From Candidatus Leucobacter sulfamidivorax (GTDB lineage: Bacteria; Actinomycetota; Actinomycetes; Actinomycetales; Microbacteriaceae), in NCBI GenBank assembly GCA_016771945.1, contig QZLF01000003.1:248001-312000 (forward strand): a stretch of 64,000 nt of DNA. The letters run 5' to 3'. Position 1 is the stretch's first letter. The number at the start of each line of letters is the position of its first letter. Made by a program: the position numbers and the translations under genes. Shown here piece after piece: positions 1 to 8,048 of this stretch. Below the pieces are notes generated by a model, which saw nothing but the letters and a program-made list of their open reading frames with translations, made no database searches and had not been told where the DNA came from.

Positions 1-702
1 TGGCACAACGGCCTCACGAGCGGCGTCGGCAACGCGGTCTTCAACAAGAACGACCAGGTGCTCGTGGTCGTCGACAACGCCTACGCCGCGGCGACCGGCG
101 GGCAGGACGTGCTCTCGACCTACACCGGAGCCCCGACCCCCCGATCCATCCAGCACCCCATCGAGCGCGCCGTGCGCGGCATCGGCGTGAAGTGGGCGAA
201 GACCGTCAGGGACACCTACGAGATCGGCAAGCTGCGCGACCTCTTCGTCAAGGCCTTCACCACCGACGAGCCCGGCCCGAAGGTCATCATCGCGCAGAGC
301 GAGTGCATGCTGAACAAGCAGCGCCGCGAGAAGCCGATCACTGCGAAGAAGGTCGCCGACGGCAAGCGGGTCGTGCGCCAGCGCTTCGGCGTCGACGCCG
401 ACACCTGCACGGGCGATCACGCCTGCATCCGCGTCTCGGGCTGCCCCTCGCTGACCATCAAGGAGAACCCGGACCCGATGCGCACCGACCCCGTCGCCAC
501 CGTCATCGACAGCTGCGTGGGCTGCGGGGTGTGCGGCGCGAACGCGCACGCGGCCTCGCTCTGCCCCTCCTTCTACCGCACCGACGTGGTGATCAACCCG
601 AATCTGTGGGATCGCGCCTGGGGCGCCGTGCGCAAGGGGTGGATCTCCATGCTCACCGCGCCGGTGGAGCGTCGCGCGTCGAGGTACGAGGTGGCCGCGT
701 GA
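1..702 (+). CDS. iorA: Indolepyruvate ferredoxin oxidoreductase, TPP-binding subunit (C-terminal part)
   Basis: The 5' end is cut off by the window; the frame is open from base 1. The visible 233 residues start inside the thiamine-pyrophosphate domain (VVVDNAYAAATGGQ) and end in a ferredoxin-like region with Cys-rich motifs (CTGDHAC, GCP, CVGCGVCG), as in IorA, which ligates 4Fe-4S clusters. The family oxidatively decarboxylates aryl-pyruvates from aromatic amino acids to acyl-CoA, reducing ferredoxin. The stop TGA overlaps the GTG start of the next gene, so the two subunits are translationally coupled. Family assignment is firm; the true substrate (indolepyruvate or phenylpyruvate) is inferred. 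Confidence 0.88.
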   Translation, partial: WHNGLTSGVGNAVFNKNDQVLVVVDNAYAAATGGQDVLSTYTGAPTPRSIQHPIERAVRGIGVKWAKTVRDTYEIGKLRDLFVKAFTTDEPGPKVIIAQSECMLNKQRREKPITAKKVADGKRVVRQRFGVDADTCTGDHACIRVSGCPSLTIKENPDPMRTDPVATVIDSCVGCGVCGANAHAASLCPSFYRTDVVINPNLWDRAWGAVRKGWISMLTAPVERRASRYEVAA

Positions 703-2360
703 GCTCGAGTTCCTGGGAGTCGGGCCGGCGGCCCATCACCATCGCGATCCTCGCCATGGGCGGTGAGGGCGGCGGCGTGCTGAGCGACTGGATCGTCTCG
801 CTCGGCGAGGCCTCGGGCTACACCGCCCAGAGCACCTCGGTCGCGGGCGTCGCCCAGCGCACCGGCGCCACCGTCTACTACGTCGAGCTCTACCCCGACG
901 CCGACCCCGTCACCGAGGGCAGCGCGCGCACCGAGCCGATCCTGAGCCTGTTCCCCACGCCGGGACAGGTCGACGTGGTCATCGCCTCCGAGCTCATGGA
1001 GGCGGGGCGCGCGCTGCAGCGCGGCTTCTGCACGCCGGACCGCACCACTCTGATCGCCTCGACCAACCGCGTCTACTCGATCACCGAGAAGATGCACCTG
1101 GGCGACGGCCGCGTCGACGACGCGAGCCTGCTCGGCTCGGCCGAGGCCGGCTCGAAGCGGCTCATCGCCGCCGACTTCAACACCCTCGCGCTGCAGGCCG
1201 GCAGCGTGCTCTCGTCGTCGCTGTTCGGCGCGCTCGCCGGATCCGGAGCCCTGCCGATCCCCCGCGAGAACTACGAGGAGGCGATCCGCCGCACGGGCAA
1301 GGGCGTCGATCGCTCGCTGAAGGCCTTCGCCCTCGCCTTCGACGTGGCCGTGGAGGCCGTCGCCGAGGCCGAGGCTGCGGCCGCGAAGCCGAAGCAGCCC
1401 TCGGGGCTCGGCCCCGTGCGCGTGACGATCGGCCGCCGCCCGCCGAAGGATCCCGAGGTCGAGGCGAACGAGGCCGCCGAGAAGCGCCACCACGAGCTCG
1501 CGATCGCGGATCCGCACAGCCTCGTGGGGCCGAAGCTCAAGAGCCGCATGGATCGCGTGCCGGCCTTCCCCGAGGAGGCCCGCTCGATGGTCGTGCACGG
1601 CGTCGTGCGCACCGCCGTCTACCAGAACGAGGCCTACGCCGACCGCTACCTCGCCCGCGCGGAGCGGGTGGTGGACTTCGATCGCGCCCGGGGTGCGGAC
1701 TCCTCCGAGCTCAGCCTCGAGGTCGCGCGCCACACCGCGCTCTGGATGAGCTACCAGGACACGATCAACGTCGCCATGCAGAAGGTGCGCACCCGGCGTC
1801 TCGAGGGGGTGCGCAAGGAGGCGAAGGCCTCGAGCGGCCAACTCACGCAGGTGCGCGAGTTCCTGCACCCCCAGCTCGAGGAGATCGCGGACATGATGCC
1901 GCGGGCGATCGGGCGCTGGATGATGGGCTCGAAGACGCTCGACAAGATCGTCGGCAAGGCCACCCGCAACGGCATGATCATCAACACCACCGGCGTCTAC
2001 GGCTTCACGCTGCTGCGCATGCTGGTCGCCATGCGGCCGATGCGCCCGCGCTCGCTGCGCTTCGACCTCGAGCAGCGGGCCATCGACGCCTGGCTCGACG
2101 TCGTGGTCGATCTCGCGGGCGAGGACTACGAACTCGCGACCGAGGTCGCGAAGCTGCCGCGGGTGCTCAAGGGCTACGGCCAGACGCACGCCCACGGCCT
2201 CGAGAGCTTCACGATCCTCATGGCCGCGGTGCCGGCGCTGCGGGAGCGCGCGGACGGCGCGGCGACGCTCGACCGGCTGGCGAAGGCCGCGCTCGCCGAC
2301 GAGGACGGCAAGGCCCTCACCGCGGCGCTCGCGGCGACGCCGGAGCTGCGGGCGGCCTGA
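699..2360 (+). CDS. iorB: Indolepyruvate oxidoreductase subunit beta with fused DUF6537-like domain
   Basis: The start is the GTG at 699, overlapping the iorA stop in a GTGA junction; longer in-frame starts would run back through iorA. The N-terminal ~200 residues carry the pyruvate/ketoisovalerate oxidoreductase gamma-type fold (AILAMGGEGGGVLSDWIV near residue 15, SVAGVAQRTGATVYYVE). The remaining ~350 residues form the long C-terminal extension seen in actinobacterial and proteobacterial IorB (PFAM DUF6537 type), making this 553 residues rather than the ~200 of archaeal IorB. It completes the TPP/Fe-S enzyme with iorA. A GC-rich hairpin follows at 2370-2403. Confidence 0.87.
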   Translation: MSSSSWESGRRPITIAILAMGGEGGGVLSDWIVSLGEASGYTAQSTSVAGVAQRTGATVYYVELYPDADPVTEGSARTEPILSLFPTPGQVDVVIASELMEAGRALQRGFCTPDRTTLIASTNRVYSITEKMHLGDGRVDDASLLGSAEAGSKRLIAADFNTLALQAGSVLSSSLFGALAGSGALPIPRENYEEAIRRTGKGVDRSLKAFALAFDVAVEAVAEAEAAAAKPKQPSGLGPVRVTIGRRPPKDPEVEANEAAEKRHHELAIADPHSLVGPKLKSRMDRVPAFPEEARSMVVHGVVRTAVYQNEAYADRYLARAERVVDFDRARGADSSELSLEVARHTALWMSYQDTINVAMQKVRTRRLEGVRKEAKASSGQLTQVREFLHPQLEEIADMMPRAIGRWMMGSKTLDKIVGKATRNGMIINTTGVYGFTLLRMLVAMRPMRPRSLRFDLEQRAIDAWLDVVVDLAGEDYELATEVAKLPRVLKGYGQTHAHGLESFTILMAAVPALRERADGAATLDRLAKAALADEDGKALTAALAATPELRAA

Positions 2361-2369
2361 CCTCTCCCC

Positions 2370-2403
2370 CTGCCGCCGCCGCCCCGCCGGGAGACGGCGG
2401 CAG
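2370..2403. terminator. GC hairpin between convergent iorB and araC-type gene
   Basis: A 9-bp perfect stem (CTGCCGCCG at 2370-2378 with CGGCGGCAG at 2395-2403) separates two converging genes. There is no T-tract, so it would be a U-less, possibly bidirectional terminator. Confidence 0.5.
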
Positions 2404-2442
2404 GCGCGGCAGGCGGTTCGCGCGAACGGCTCGGGCGGTCGG

Positions 2443-3387
2443 TCAGTGCAGGAGCGCCGACGGCAGTATGCCGAAGCGCTCGAGGAAGTACTGCGCGAAG
2501 CGCCCCTGATGCGGGATGCCGACCTCGGCGCCGACCGAGGCGATCGTGCGCTCCGAGTCTGTCGAGACCGAGGCGGCGCCCAGCAGCGACCAGGCGTGCT
2601 CCAGGCGCAGTCCCTTGAGGTACTCCTGCGCGGTGCAGCCGAGGTGCGCCTTGAAAGCGATCTGCAGCTGCCGCGAGCCGATGCCGATCGCCTCGCTGAG
2701 CGAGACGATCGAGACCTGTTCGGCGTGGTGGCGGCGCAGGTAGCGCACGGCGGCCATGAGGTACGCGGGCGGGCGCAGCCATTCCGCGCGCTCGTCCGCC
2801 CGGTAGTCGATGTAGGGGACGAGGCTGATGAGGAGGCTGTCGATGAGATCCTCGGCCCCGGCGAGGTCAGGCCGCCAGGCGAACTCCGTCCAGGTGCGGC
2901 GCAGCCCGACGCTCGCGTGCAGCGGGATGGGACGGGTCTGCCGCAAATCCAGCTGGAAGGTGCTGCGCCCGCCGAAGCTCTCGCGCAGCACCTCGAGGAG
3001 CGCGGAGACCTGCACCGAGGCGACTAAGGCGCCGGCATGGGGATCCGGGACCATCGTGGTCGGGATCGCCGATGACAGGGCGAAGGGCGCCGTCATCGTG
3101 GTGCGGCGCCCGGCGGTCTCAACATGCATGGGGCCGAGGGGGATCACGAGGAGCACCTGATCCCGCGTGGGCGGGGCGAGCACGCTCACCTGCGTGGCAT
3201 ACGCGACGTAGACGAGCGAGATCTCGTCGATGCGCAGCCCGTTCACGAGGCCCGAATGGGCGCGCGGCTCGGCGATCCGGCGCCGTACCGCGTGGTCGTA
3301 GCCGGTGAGGCTGTCGACCGCGTCCCTGAGCGCCCCGTGGTTCGCGCTGTGAACCACGGGGAAGCCGCTCAGGGGACGCTCGGTCAT
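2443..3387 (-). CDS. AraC-family transcriptional regulator
   Basis: This 314-residue protein has a C-terminal AraC/XylS helix-turn-helix pair (about residues 210-312; VSIVSLSEAIGIGSRQLQIAF then GRFAQYFLERFGILPS) preceded by an AraC_binding_2-like sensor domain. It begins one base after the stop of the LLM monooxygenase gene, so the two form an operon, and it probably controls that operon and the divergent ridA-like gene. The effector is unknown; the neighbouring iorAB suggests an aromatic or amino-acid-derived compound (inference). Confidence 0.85.
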   Translation of the reverse strand: MTERPLSGFPVVHSANHGALRDAVDSLTGYDHAVRRRIAEPRAHSGLVNGLRIDEISLVYVAYATQVSVLAPPTRDQVLLVIPLGPMHVETAGRRTTMTAPFALSSAIPTTMVPDPHAGALVASVQVSALLEVLRESFGGRSTFQLDLRQTRPIPLHASVGLRRTWTEFAWRPDLAGAEDLIDSLLISLVPYIDYRADERAEWLRPPAYLMAAVRYLRRHHAEQVSIVSLSEAIGIGSRQLQIAFKAHLGCTAQEYLKGLRLEHAWSLLGAASVSTDSERTIASVGAEVGIPHQGRFAQYFLERFGILPSALLH

Positions 3388-3388
3388 G

Positions 3389-4495
3389 CTAGACCCGGCG
3401 CTTGTGAACGCCCATGCGCTCGAGGATCGGCATCACGTCGCGACCGAACTCGGTCACCTCGCGAGTGTAGTCGACGAAGGCGAGGGTCATGCCGTCGAAG
3501 CCCGCGTCGGAGACTGCGCGGATCTGCTCCGCGACCTCCTCCGGCGTCCCGAGCAGCGGCAGGGAGCCATGACCCGAGGCGAAGCGCGAGCGCATGGTCT
3601 CGAGCATCTCGGGGGTGAACGACTGCGCGTGCAGGCCCTGCAATTCCATGAGGTAGTCTACCGCGCCCCAGTCCGCGTTCTCATCCGCGTAGTAGGCGAG
3701 GTAGTCCTCGGCCTCGGACGTGGTCGGGCGGCAGACCACGTGGCCGAGGGTGAGCACGCCGACGTTGCGGTCGTACTTCTCGCGCGCCTCCTGCTTCATG
3801 CCGGCGGCGATGCCGCGGCCCGTCTCGGCGTCGGGGATGATCGTGAACGCGAAGTCCGAGTTCTTCGCCGCGAACTCGCGCCCCTGCGGCGAGGAGCCGG
3901 CGTTGAAGATCGGCACACGACCGCCCCGGGGCTTCGGCTCGGATTCGGTGTCCTTCAGCTGGAAGTAGGTGCCGTCGTGCTGGAACTTGCCCGGCGCGGT
4001 CCAGGCCTCCTCGACCACCTGCAGCCACTCCTCCGCGTACTCGTAGCGATCGTCGTGGTCCTGCGGCATGAGCGTGCCCATCGCCTCGTACTCGGGCTGG
4101 TTCCAGCCCGCGACGACGTTCAGGCCCGCGCGACCGCCGCCCCCGAGCTGGTCGATGGTCGCGAGCTGCTTCGCGATGGCCATCGGGTGCGTGAAGGCGG
4201 TGTGGATCGTCGAGAACACGTTGATCCGCTTCGTGCTGGCGATGAGCGCCGCCGCCCAGACGAGCGGATCGAGCACGGAGCCGTGGAAGTTGGTGTCGCC
4301 CTGGTAGCCGACGTAGCGGGCGATCGGGAGCAGGAAGTCGATGCCGGCCTCCTCGGCGGCCTTCGCCATCGCGAGGTTGTCCTCCCAGCTGGCGCTCCAG
4401 CGCTCGGGGATCTTGGTCACGGCAAGGCCGCCGGAGCAGTTCGAGGAGAAGAGGCCCAGCTTGAAGTCTTCGCCGTTGAGGAGTTCGCGGTTCAT
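3389..4495 (-). CDS. LLM-class flavin-dependent monooxygenase
   Basis: The 368 residues match the bacterial luciferase-like TIM-barrel family (LNVVAGWNQPEYEAMG at about residues 130-145, VPIFNAGSSPQGREFAA about 200). These enzymes use reduced FMN from a partner reductase to oxygenate small substrates; the closest-looking characterised types are RutA, SfnG/SsuD and DszA, which open or desulfonate small molecules. No flavin reductase is present in the window. It leads an operon with the AraC gene and faces a ridA-like gene across 262 bp, an arrangement reminiscent of RutA with RutC. The specific substrate cannot be read from the sequence. Confidence 0.82.
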   Translation of the reverse strand: MNRELLNGEDFKLGLFSSNCSGGLAVTKIPERWSASWEDNLAMAKAAEEAGIDFLLPIARYVGYQGDTNFHGSVLDPLVWAAALIASTKRINVFSTIHTAFTHPMAIAKQLATIDQLGGGGRAGLNVVAGWNQPEYEAMGTLMPQDHDDRYEYAEEWLQVVEEAWTAPGKFQHDGTYFQLKDTESEPKPRGGRVPIFNAGSSPQGREFAAKNSDFAFTIIPDAETGRGIAAGMKQEAREKYDRNVGVLTLGHVVCRPTTSEAEDYLAYYADENADWGAVDYLMELQGLHAQSFTPEMLETMRSRFASGHGSLPLLGTPEEVAEQIRAVSDAGFDGMTLAFVDYTREVTEFGRDVMPILERMGVHKRRV

Positions 4496-4757
4496 GGTGC
4501 TCGATTCTGTGTGTTGGCGGAGCGGAACGGTCGTGCGGCACCCTCGATGTCCCCTTCTAGCGACGGTGGTCGAAGGTTTGGGACAAGAGTGCCTGTCTCG
4601 GGCTTTCCCGCGCTATCCGAAATGCGCAGTCTCGATCCGCCCACCGCGGCCGCGGCACTCCTCCCCTCGATTGACGCGCGTCAGCCGCGCGGCCTAGGGT
4701 GAGACGATCCGGCGAGCCGGCCGGCGGTGCGCGCGAGCGCGGAGAGGCGACGACACC

Positions 4758-5159
4758 ATGACGCGAACCCTGATCAATCCCCCTGCCCTGCATCCCGCCC
4801 CGGGGTTCAGCCACGCCGCGGTCGACGAGGACGCGGGCATCGCCTACGTCTCGGGTCAGCTGGGCCTGAGGCAGGACTTCTCGCTCGCGGCGTCCGATCT
4901 CGGCGGCCAGACCCGCGCCGCCATGGAGAACATCAAGGCCATGCTCGACGAGCTCGGCGCGGGCTGGGACGATGTGATGCGGCGCACGATCTACACGCTG
5001 CACCCGACCGAGTTCGGCGAGATCACGGCCGCGATCGAGGAGGTGCAGGGCAGCGATCGGCACCCGGCGCAGACACTCATCGGGGTCACGGGCCTCGCGA
5101 TCGAGGGCACGCTCATCGAGATCGAGGTCACGGTCGCACTGCCGTCGCGTCGCGGCTGA
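4758..5159 (+). CDS. RidA-family protein (YjgF/YER057c/UK114)
   Basis: 133 residues with the RidA core (GIAYVSGQLGLRQDF; TRAAMENIKAMLDELGAGWDDV). Members hydrolyse reactive enamines/imines or assist in catabolic pathways. The position of the catalytic Arg of archetypal RidA (in a PAR[ST] motif) reads HPAQTLIGV, so the Arg is Gln here, as in the Rid4-7 type subfamilies without demonstrated imine deaminase activity. The ATG follows GGAGAGG. A -10-like TAGGGT lies near 4694. It is divergent from the LLM/AraC operon and probably works on a product of that oxygenase (inference). Confidence 0.85.
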   Translation: MTRTLINPPALHPAPGFSHAAVDEDAGIAYVSGQLGLRQDFSLAASDLGGQTRAAMENIKAMLDELGAGWDDVMRRTIYTLHPTEFGEITAAIEEVQGSDRHPAQTLIGVTGLAIEGTLIEIEVTVALPSRRG

Positions 5160-5207
5160 GACGCCGCCGATTCGCGATCCTCGCCCGTATCCCGTAAGCT
5201 TTTCCGC

Positions 5208-5298
5208 GGTGACGTGTCCGAGCGGCCGAAGGTGCGACTCTCGAAAAGTCGTGTAGGGTAACCCCCTACCGTGGGTTCAAATCCCACCGTCACCGCCA
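5208..5298 (+). tRNA. tRNA-Ser (anticodon CGA)
   Basis: A complete class II cloverleaf: acceptor stem GGTGACG (5208-5214) pairs with CGTCACC (5288-5294), anticodon stem CGACT/AGTCG encloses loop CTCGAAA giving anticodon CGA, there is a long variable arm (GTAGGGTAACCCCCTAC), a TTCAAAT T-loop and an encoded CCA end. It reads UCG codons, which are frequent in this genome. Confidence 0.97.
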
Positions 5299-5302
5299 CG
5301 CA

Positions 5303-5347
5303 GAAGCCTCCGACTCCCCTGGAAGACACCCGGGAGTCGGGGGCTTC
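5303..5347 (+). terminator. Terminator of tRNA-Ser
   Basis: A 16-bp stem (GAAGCCTCCGACTCCC at 5303-5318 with GGGAGTCGGGGGCTTC at 5332-5347, one G-T pair) follows the tRNA by five bases and ends in TTC TTCC. It may also stop the convergent VOC gene. Confidence 0.75.
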
Positions 5348-5354
5348 TTCCGCC

Positions 5355-5720
5355 TCAATCGACCGGCGAGACCCGGATGAGGTTGCCGTCGGGATCGGCG
5401 ATCACGAAGGTGCGCCCGAACACGTCGTCGTGCGGCTCCTCGAGTACCGTGACGCCTTTGGCCGTCCAAGCGGCATACACCTCGTCCACCGCGGTCGCGG
5501 AGCCCGGGACCATGAGCCCGACCTCGGAGGTGCGCGGCGTCGAGGGGACGGCGTTCTCGCCGCCGCCGCTCCACAGCGCGAACAGCACTCCGGGCGCCAC
5601 CTCGAACGGCACGTAGCGCGGCGTCAGCATCACGGGTTCCATGTCGAAGAGATCGGTGTAGAACGCGGTCGCGCGCTCGACGTCGGCGACGTAGATCAGG
5701 AACAGGTTGGGGGTGCTCAT
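5355..5720 (-). CDS. VOC-family (glyoxalase/bleomycin-resistance fold) protein
   Basis: 121 residues with paired beta-alpha-beta-beta-beta units (YVADVERATAFYTDLFDMEP near residue 11; VFGRTFVIADPDGNLIRVSP at the C-terminus), typical of the vicinal-oxygen-chelate fold. The start is the ATG at 5720, preceded by GAAGGAG eight bases upstream, rather than the longer in-frame GTG at 5741. It is divergently paired with the WYL regulator across about 100 bp, a frequent pairing in actinobacteria in which the regulator controls the VOC gene. Substrate unknown. Confidence 0.82.
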   Translation of the reverse strand: MSTPNLFLIYVADVERATAFYTDLFDMEPVMLTPRYVPFEVAPGVLFALWSGGGENAVPSTPRTSEVGLMVPGSATAVDEVYAAWTAKGVTVLEEPHDDVFGRTFVIADPDGNLIRVSPVD

Positions 5721-5752
5721 GCGGGCGTCTCCTTCGGTCACGGGTGCTCTTT

Positions 5753-5771
5753 CTGTCTCTTAGACTGACAG
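5753..5771. promoter_or_regulatory. Inverted repeat between divergent VOC and WYL genes
   Basis: CTGTC (5753-5757) and GACAG (5767-5771) flank an overlapping smaller repeat GTCT-CTT-AGAC. The position in the divergent intergenic region suggests an operator for the WYL regulator. This is a weak, short signal. Confidence 0.3.
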
Positions 5772-5777
5772 CAATAG

Positions 5778-6839
5778 ATGACACTCCTTGTCTTCTTTGG
5801 GAAAGATCGGGGAAACGAGATCGTGGAACGCCCCCAGCGCCTGCTCGCCATGCTGGTCGCGCTGCAGGCCAACCGGCGGATGACGGCCGGCGAGCTCGCC
5901 GAGCAGTTCTCGGTCTCGAGGAGGACCGTCCTGCGCGACGTCGATGCGCTCGCCGCCGCGGACGTCCCGGTGTTCGCCGAGCGGGGCAGGTACGGCGGCA
6001 TCTCACTGCTGCCCGGCGCGGAGATCGACGTCTCCCGCCTTACAAACTCCGAGTCGGAGGCACTGCAGCTCGTCGGCGTCGATCTCGCCAAGGCCCGGCA
6101 GCTCGGCCTCGAGGCGGCCGCCCGGAGCGCCGCCCAGAAGCTCGCCGCGCGGAAGCGATGGCGGCGGCCCGGAACCGATGCCGAAAGGCTTCCGCTCGGC
6201 GAGGTGGTCGCGATCGACAGCGGCGGCTGGTTCGTTCCCGAGGAGCAGGCCGACGTCGCCGCCCTCGCCCAGGACCTCCGCCTCGGCAGGCGCCTCCGCA
6301 TCGACTACCGTGCCAGTGGGCGGCAGAAGACCCACGACCGCATCGTGGATCCCCACGGGCTGTTCTCCCGTGCGGGCCGCTGGTACCTCATCGCAGAGGT
6401 CGGCGGGGTTCCGCGCATGTTCGCCCTCGCCCGTCTGGGCGCCTGGGAGGTGCTTCCCGAGGAGCGACGCCTCAGCACGGACCTGCCACTCGAGACGCTC
6501 GCGGCGGATCTCGTCTCCCGATTGGAGGAGCGCCGCACCATCCGGGTGATCGCCGCGCTCGATGCGGGAACCGAGGACATCGCCCGTCGCATCCTCGGCA
6601 GCAGGCTGCTCTCCGTGGAGCCGTCATCGGACCCGGAGAAGGTGCGGATCGCGGTCGGCTACGACCAGCTCGACGCCGTGCGCCAGCTCATGCAGTTCAC
6701 CGACCACATCGAGATCATCGAGCCACCGGAGGCGCGGCGCCTCATCGCCGCCCTCGCCGAGACGATCGCGCACCGGCACTCGCCCGATGCGATCAGCAAC
6801 GGGACCGGGACCGTCGCGGGTAGCGAGCGCGCGGGGTAG
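5778..6839 (+). CDS. YafY/PafC-type HTH-WYL transcriptional regulator
   Basis: 353 residues as drawn; the true start may be the GTG at 5823 (VERPQRLLAML), because the first 15 residues are not typical. An HTH_11 domain (AGELAEQFSVSRRTVLRDVDAL) is followed by a WYL domain (LRIDYRASG...HGLFSRAGRWYLIAEV) and the WCX C-terminal extension. WYL proteins bind ligands or nucleic acids; the paired VOC gene suggests local regulation. No function can be assigned beyond that. Confidence 0.82.
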   Translation: MTLLVFFGKDRGNEIVERPQRLLAMLVALQANRRMTAGELAEQFSVSRRTVLRDVDALAAADVPVFAERGRYGGISLLPGAEIDVSRLTNSESEALQLVGVDLAKARQLGLEAAARSAAQKLAARKRWRRPGTDAERLPLGEVVAIDSGGWFVPEEQADVAALAQDLRLGRRLRIDYRASGRQKTHDRIVDPHGLFSRAGRWYLIAEVGGVPRMFALARLGAWEVLPEERRLSTDLPLETLAADLVSRLEERRTIRVIAALDAGTEDIARRILGSRLLSVEPSSDPEKVRIAVGYDQLDAVRQLMQFTDHIEIIEPPEARRLIAALAETIAHRHSPDAISNGTGTVAGSERAG

Positions 6840-6842
6840 GCT
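6837..6842 (+). promoter_or_regulatory. -10 hexamer TAGGCT of a leaderless small ORF
   Basis: TAGGCT lies seven bases before the ATG at 6850, the spacing expected when transcription starts at the first base of the start codon. The same hexamer and spacing recur at 23020 and 55208. Confidence 0.5.
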
Positions 6843-6849
6843 CGGCGTC

Positions 6850-6924
6850 ATGGCGGAGCAGACCGTTTCATCACCCGGCTTCCCCGACTTCCCCGGCTCC
6901 GATGCGGGACGACGCCGTGGCTAG
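6850..6924 (+). CDS. Possible 24-residue leader peptide ahead of the glycosyltransferase
   Basis: An ATG placed seven bases after TAGGCT opens a 24-codon frame (MAEQTVSSPGFPDFPGS...) whose TAG stop at 6922-6924 overlaps the GTG at 6917 that is a likely true start of the downstream glycosyltransferase. That geometry suggests a leaderless upstream ORF with translational coupling. It has no recognisable domain and could be chance. Confidence 0.35.
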   Translation: MAEQTVSSPGFPDFPGSDAGRRRG

Positions 6925-7963
6925 GTTCCTCTTCCTGACCTGGGACGGGGGCGGCACGGTGGTGCCCGTCATCGCGATCGCGGGCGAGCTGCACCGGCGG
7001 GGGCACGACGTGCGGGTGCTGGGACATCGCGGCCAGGCGTCGCGCTTCGCCGAGGCCGGCGTGCCGTTCGCCCCTTACCCGCGCGCCGGGGACTTCAGAG
7101 TGGGCCCCTCTCCCCGCCGCCTCCTCGCTCTGGTGAGGGATCGCGACGCTGCCCAGGACGTGGACGAGGAGCTCGACGCCCGCCCGGTCGACCTCGTCGT
7201 CGGCGACGCGATCCTGCTCTCGACGCTGCAGGCGCTCGCGCGCAGGGGCCAGCGCACCGCCCTGCTGGAGCCGACGCTGGACGGCCTCCTGCGCGGCCGG
7301 CTCCGCTCGTTCGGATGGATGCTCGGCTTGCTCGGGCTTCCCGGTCGCGAGGTACTCGACCGGGCCGAGCCGGTCGTGGTCGCCTCGGTGGCGGAGCTCG
7401 ATCCGCGGAGCGATGCGGATGCCCTGCACGTCGGCCCCATGGTGCGGGCGGTCGCCGCCCGCGCGCCCGAGCCCACCGTGCTGATCAGCCTCAGCACCTT
7501 CCGCTTTCCGCACCTGCTGCGGACCTGGCAGCGGCTGCTGGATGCCGTCGGCGACCTGCCCGTCCGGGTGATCGCCACGACAGGCCCCTCGCTCGACCCC
7601 GGGGAGCTGCGGGCTCCGGCGAACGTCGAGCTGCGGGCCTGGGTGCGCCACGAGGAGGTGATGTCCCGGGTCTCCGCGGTCGTCTGCCACGGCGGGCACG
7701 GGACGACGATCGCGGCCCTCGCCCACGGGGTGCCGGTGCTGGTGCTGCCGCTGGACCCGAACTCGGATCAGCCGGGCATCGGACGCGCCGTGGAGCGCGC
7801 GGGAGTCGGGATCAGACTCTCCCGCAGCGCCTCCGCGGACCGGATCCGGGGAGCGATCACGAGGCTGCTCGACGACCGCCCGCTGCGTCGGCGCGCCGCC
7901 GCTCTGGGCGAGCGCATCCGACTCGAGGGCGGGGCGGAGGCCGGCGCCGACGCGTTCGTCTGA
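6902..7963 (+). CDS. GT1-family (UDP-glycosyl/macrolide-type) glycosyltransferase
   Basis: 353 residues with the two-Rossmann GT-B fold: N-terminal FLFLTWDGGGTVVPVIAIAGELHRRGHDV and the C-terminal nucleotide-sugar signature CHGGHGTTIAALAHGVPVLVLP followed by DQPG. Such enzymes glycosylate lipids, antibiotics or natural products using a UDP- or dTDP-sugar. Start choice is uncertain: ATG at 6902 or GTG at 6917 (VARFLFL), the latter overlapping the stop of the small upstream ORF. There is no biosynthetic cluster nearby to suggest an acceptor. Confidence 0.83.
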   Translation: MRDDAVARFLFLTWDGGGTVVPVIAIAGELHRRGHDVRVLGHRGQASRFAEAGVPFAPYPRAGDFRVGPSPRRLLALVRDRDAAQDVDEELDARPVDLVVGDAILLSTLQALARRGQRTALLEPTLDGLLRGRLRSFGWMLGLLGLPGREVLDRAEPVVVASVAELDPRSDADALHVGPMVRAVAARAPEPTVLISLSTFRFPHLLRTWQRLLDAVGDLPVRVIATTGPSLDPGELRAPANVELRAWVRHEEVMSRVSAVVCHGGHGTTIAALAHGVPVLVLPLDPNSDQPGIGRAVERAGVGIRLSRSASADRIRGAITRLLDDRPLRRRAAALGERIRLEGGAEAGADAFV

Positions 7964-8048
7964 GCCGCCGAAGGCGGGTGATCGACCCGGTCGGGCACCG
8001 GCCCGATGGAGGCACCCGGTGAGATGCGCCCCGGTGGACGCGTCCCGC

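Noticed and set aside
573..2195. 540-codon minus-strand frame
   Set aside because: Antisense to iorB, low-complexity Arg/His/Val composition.
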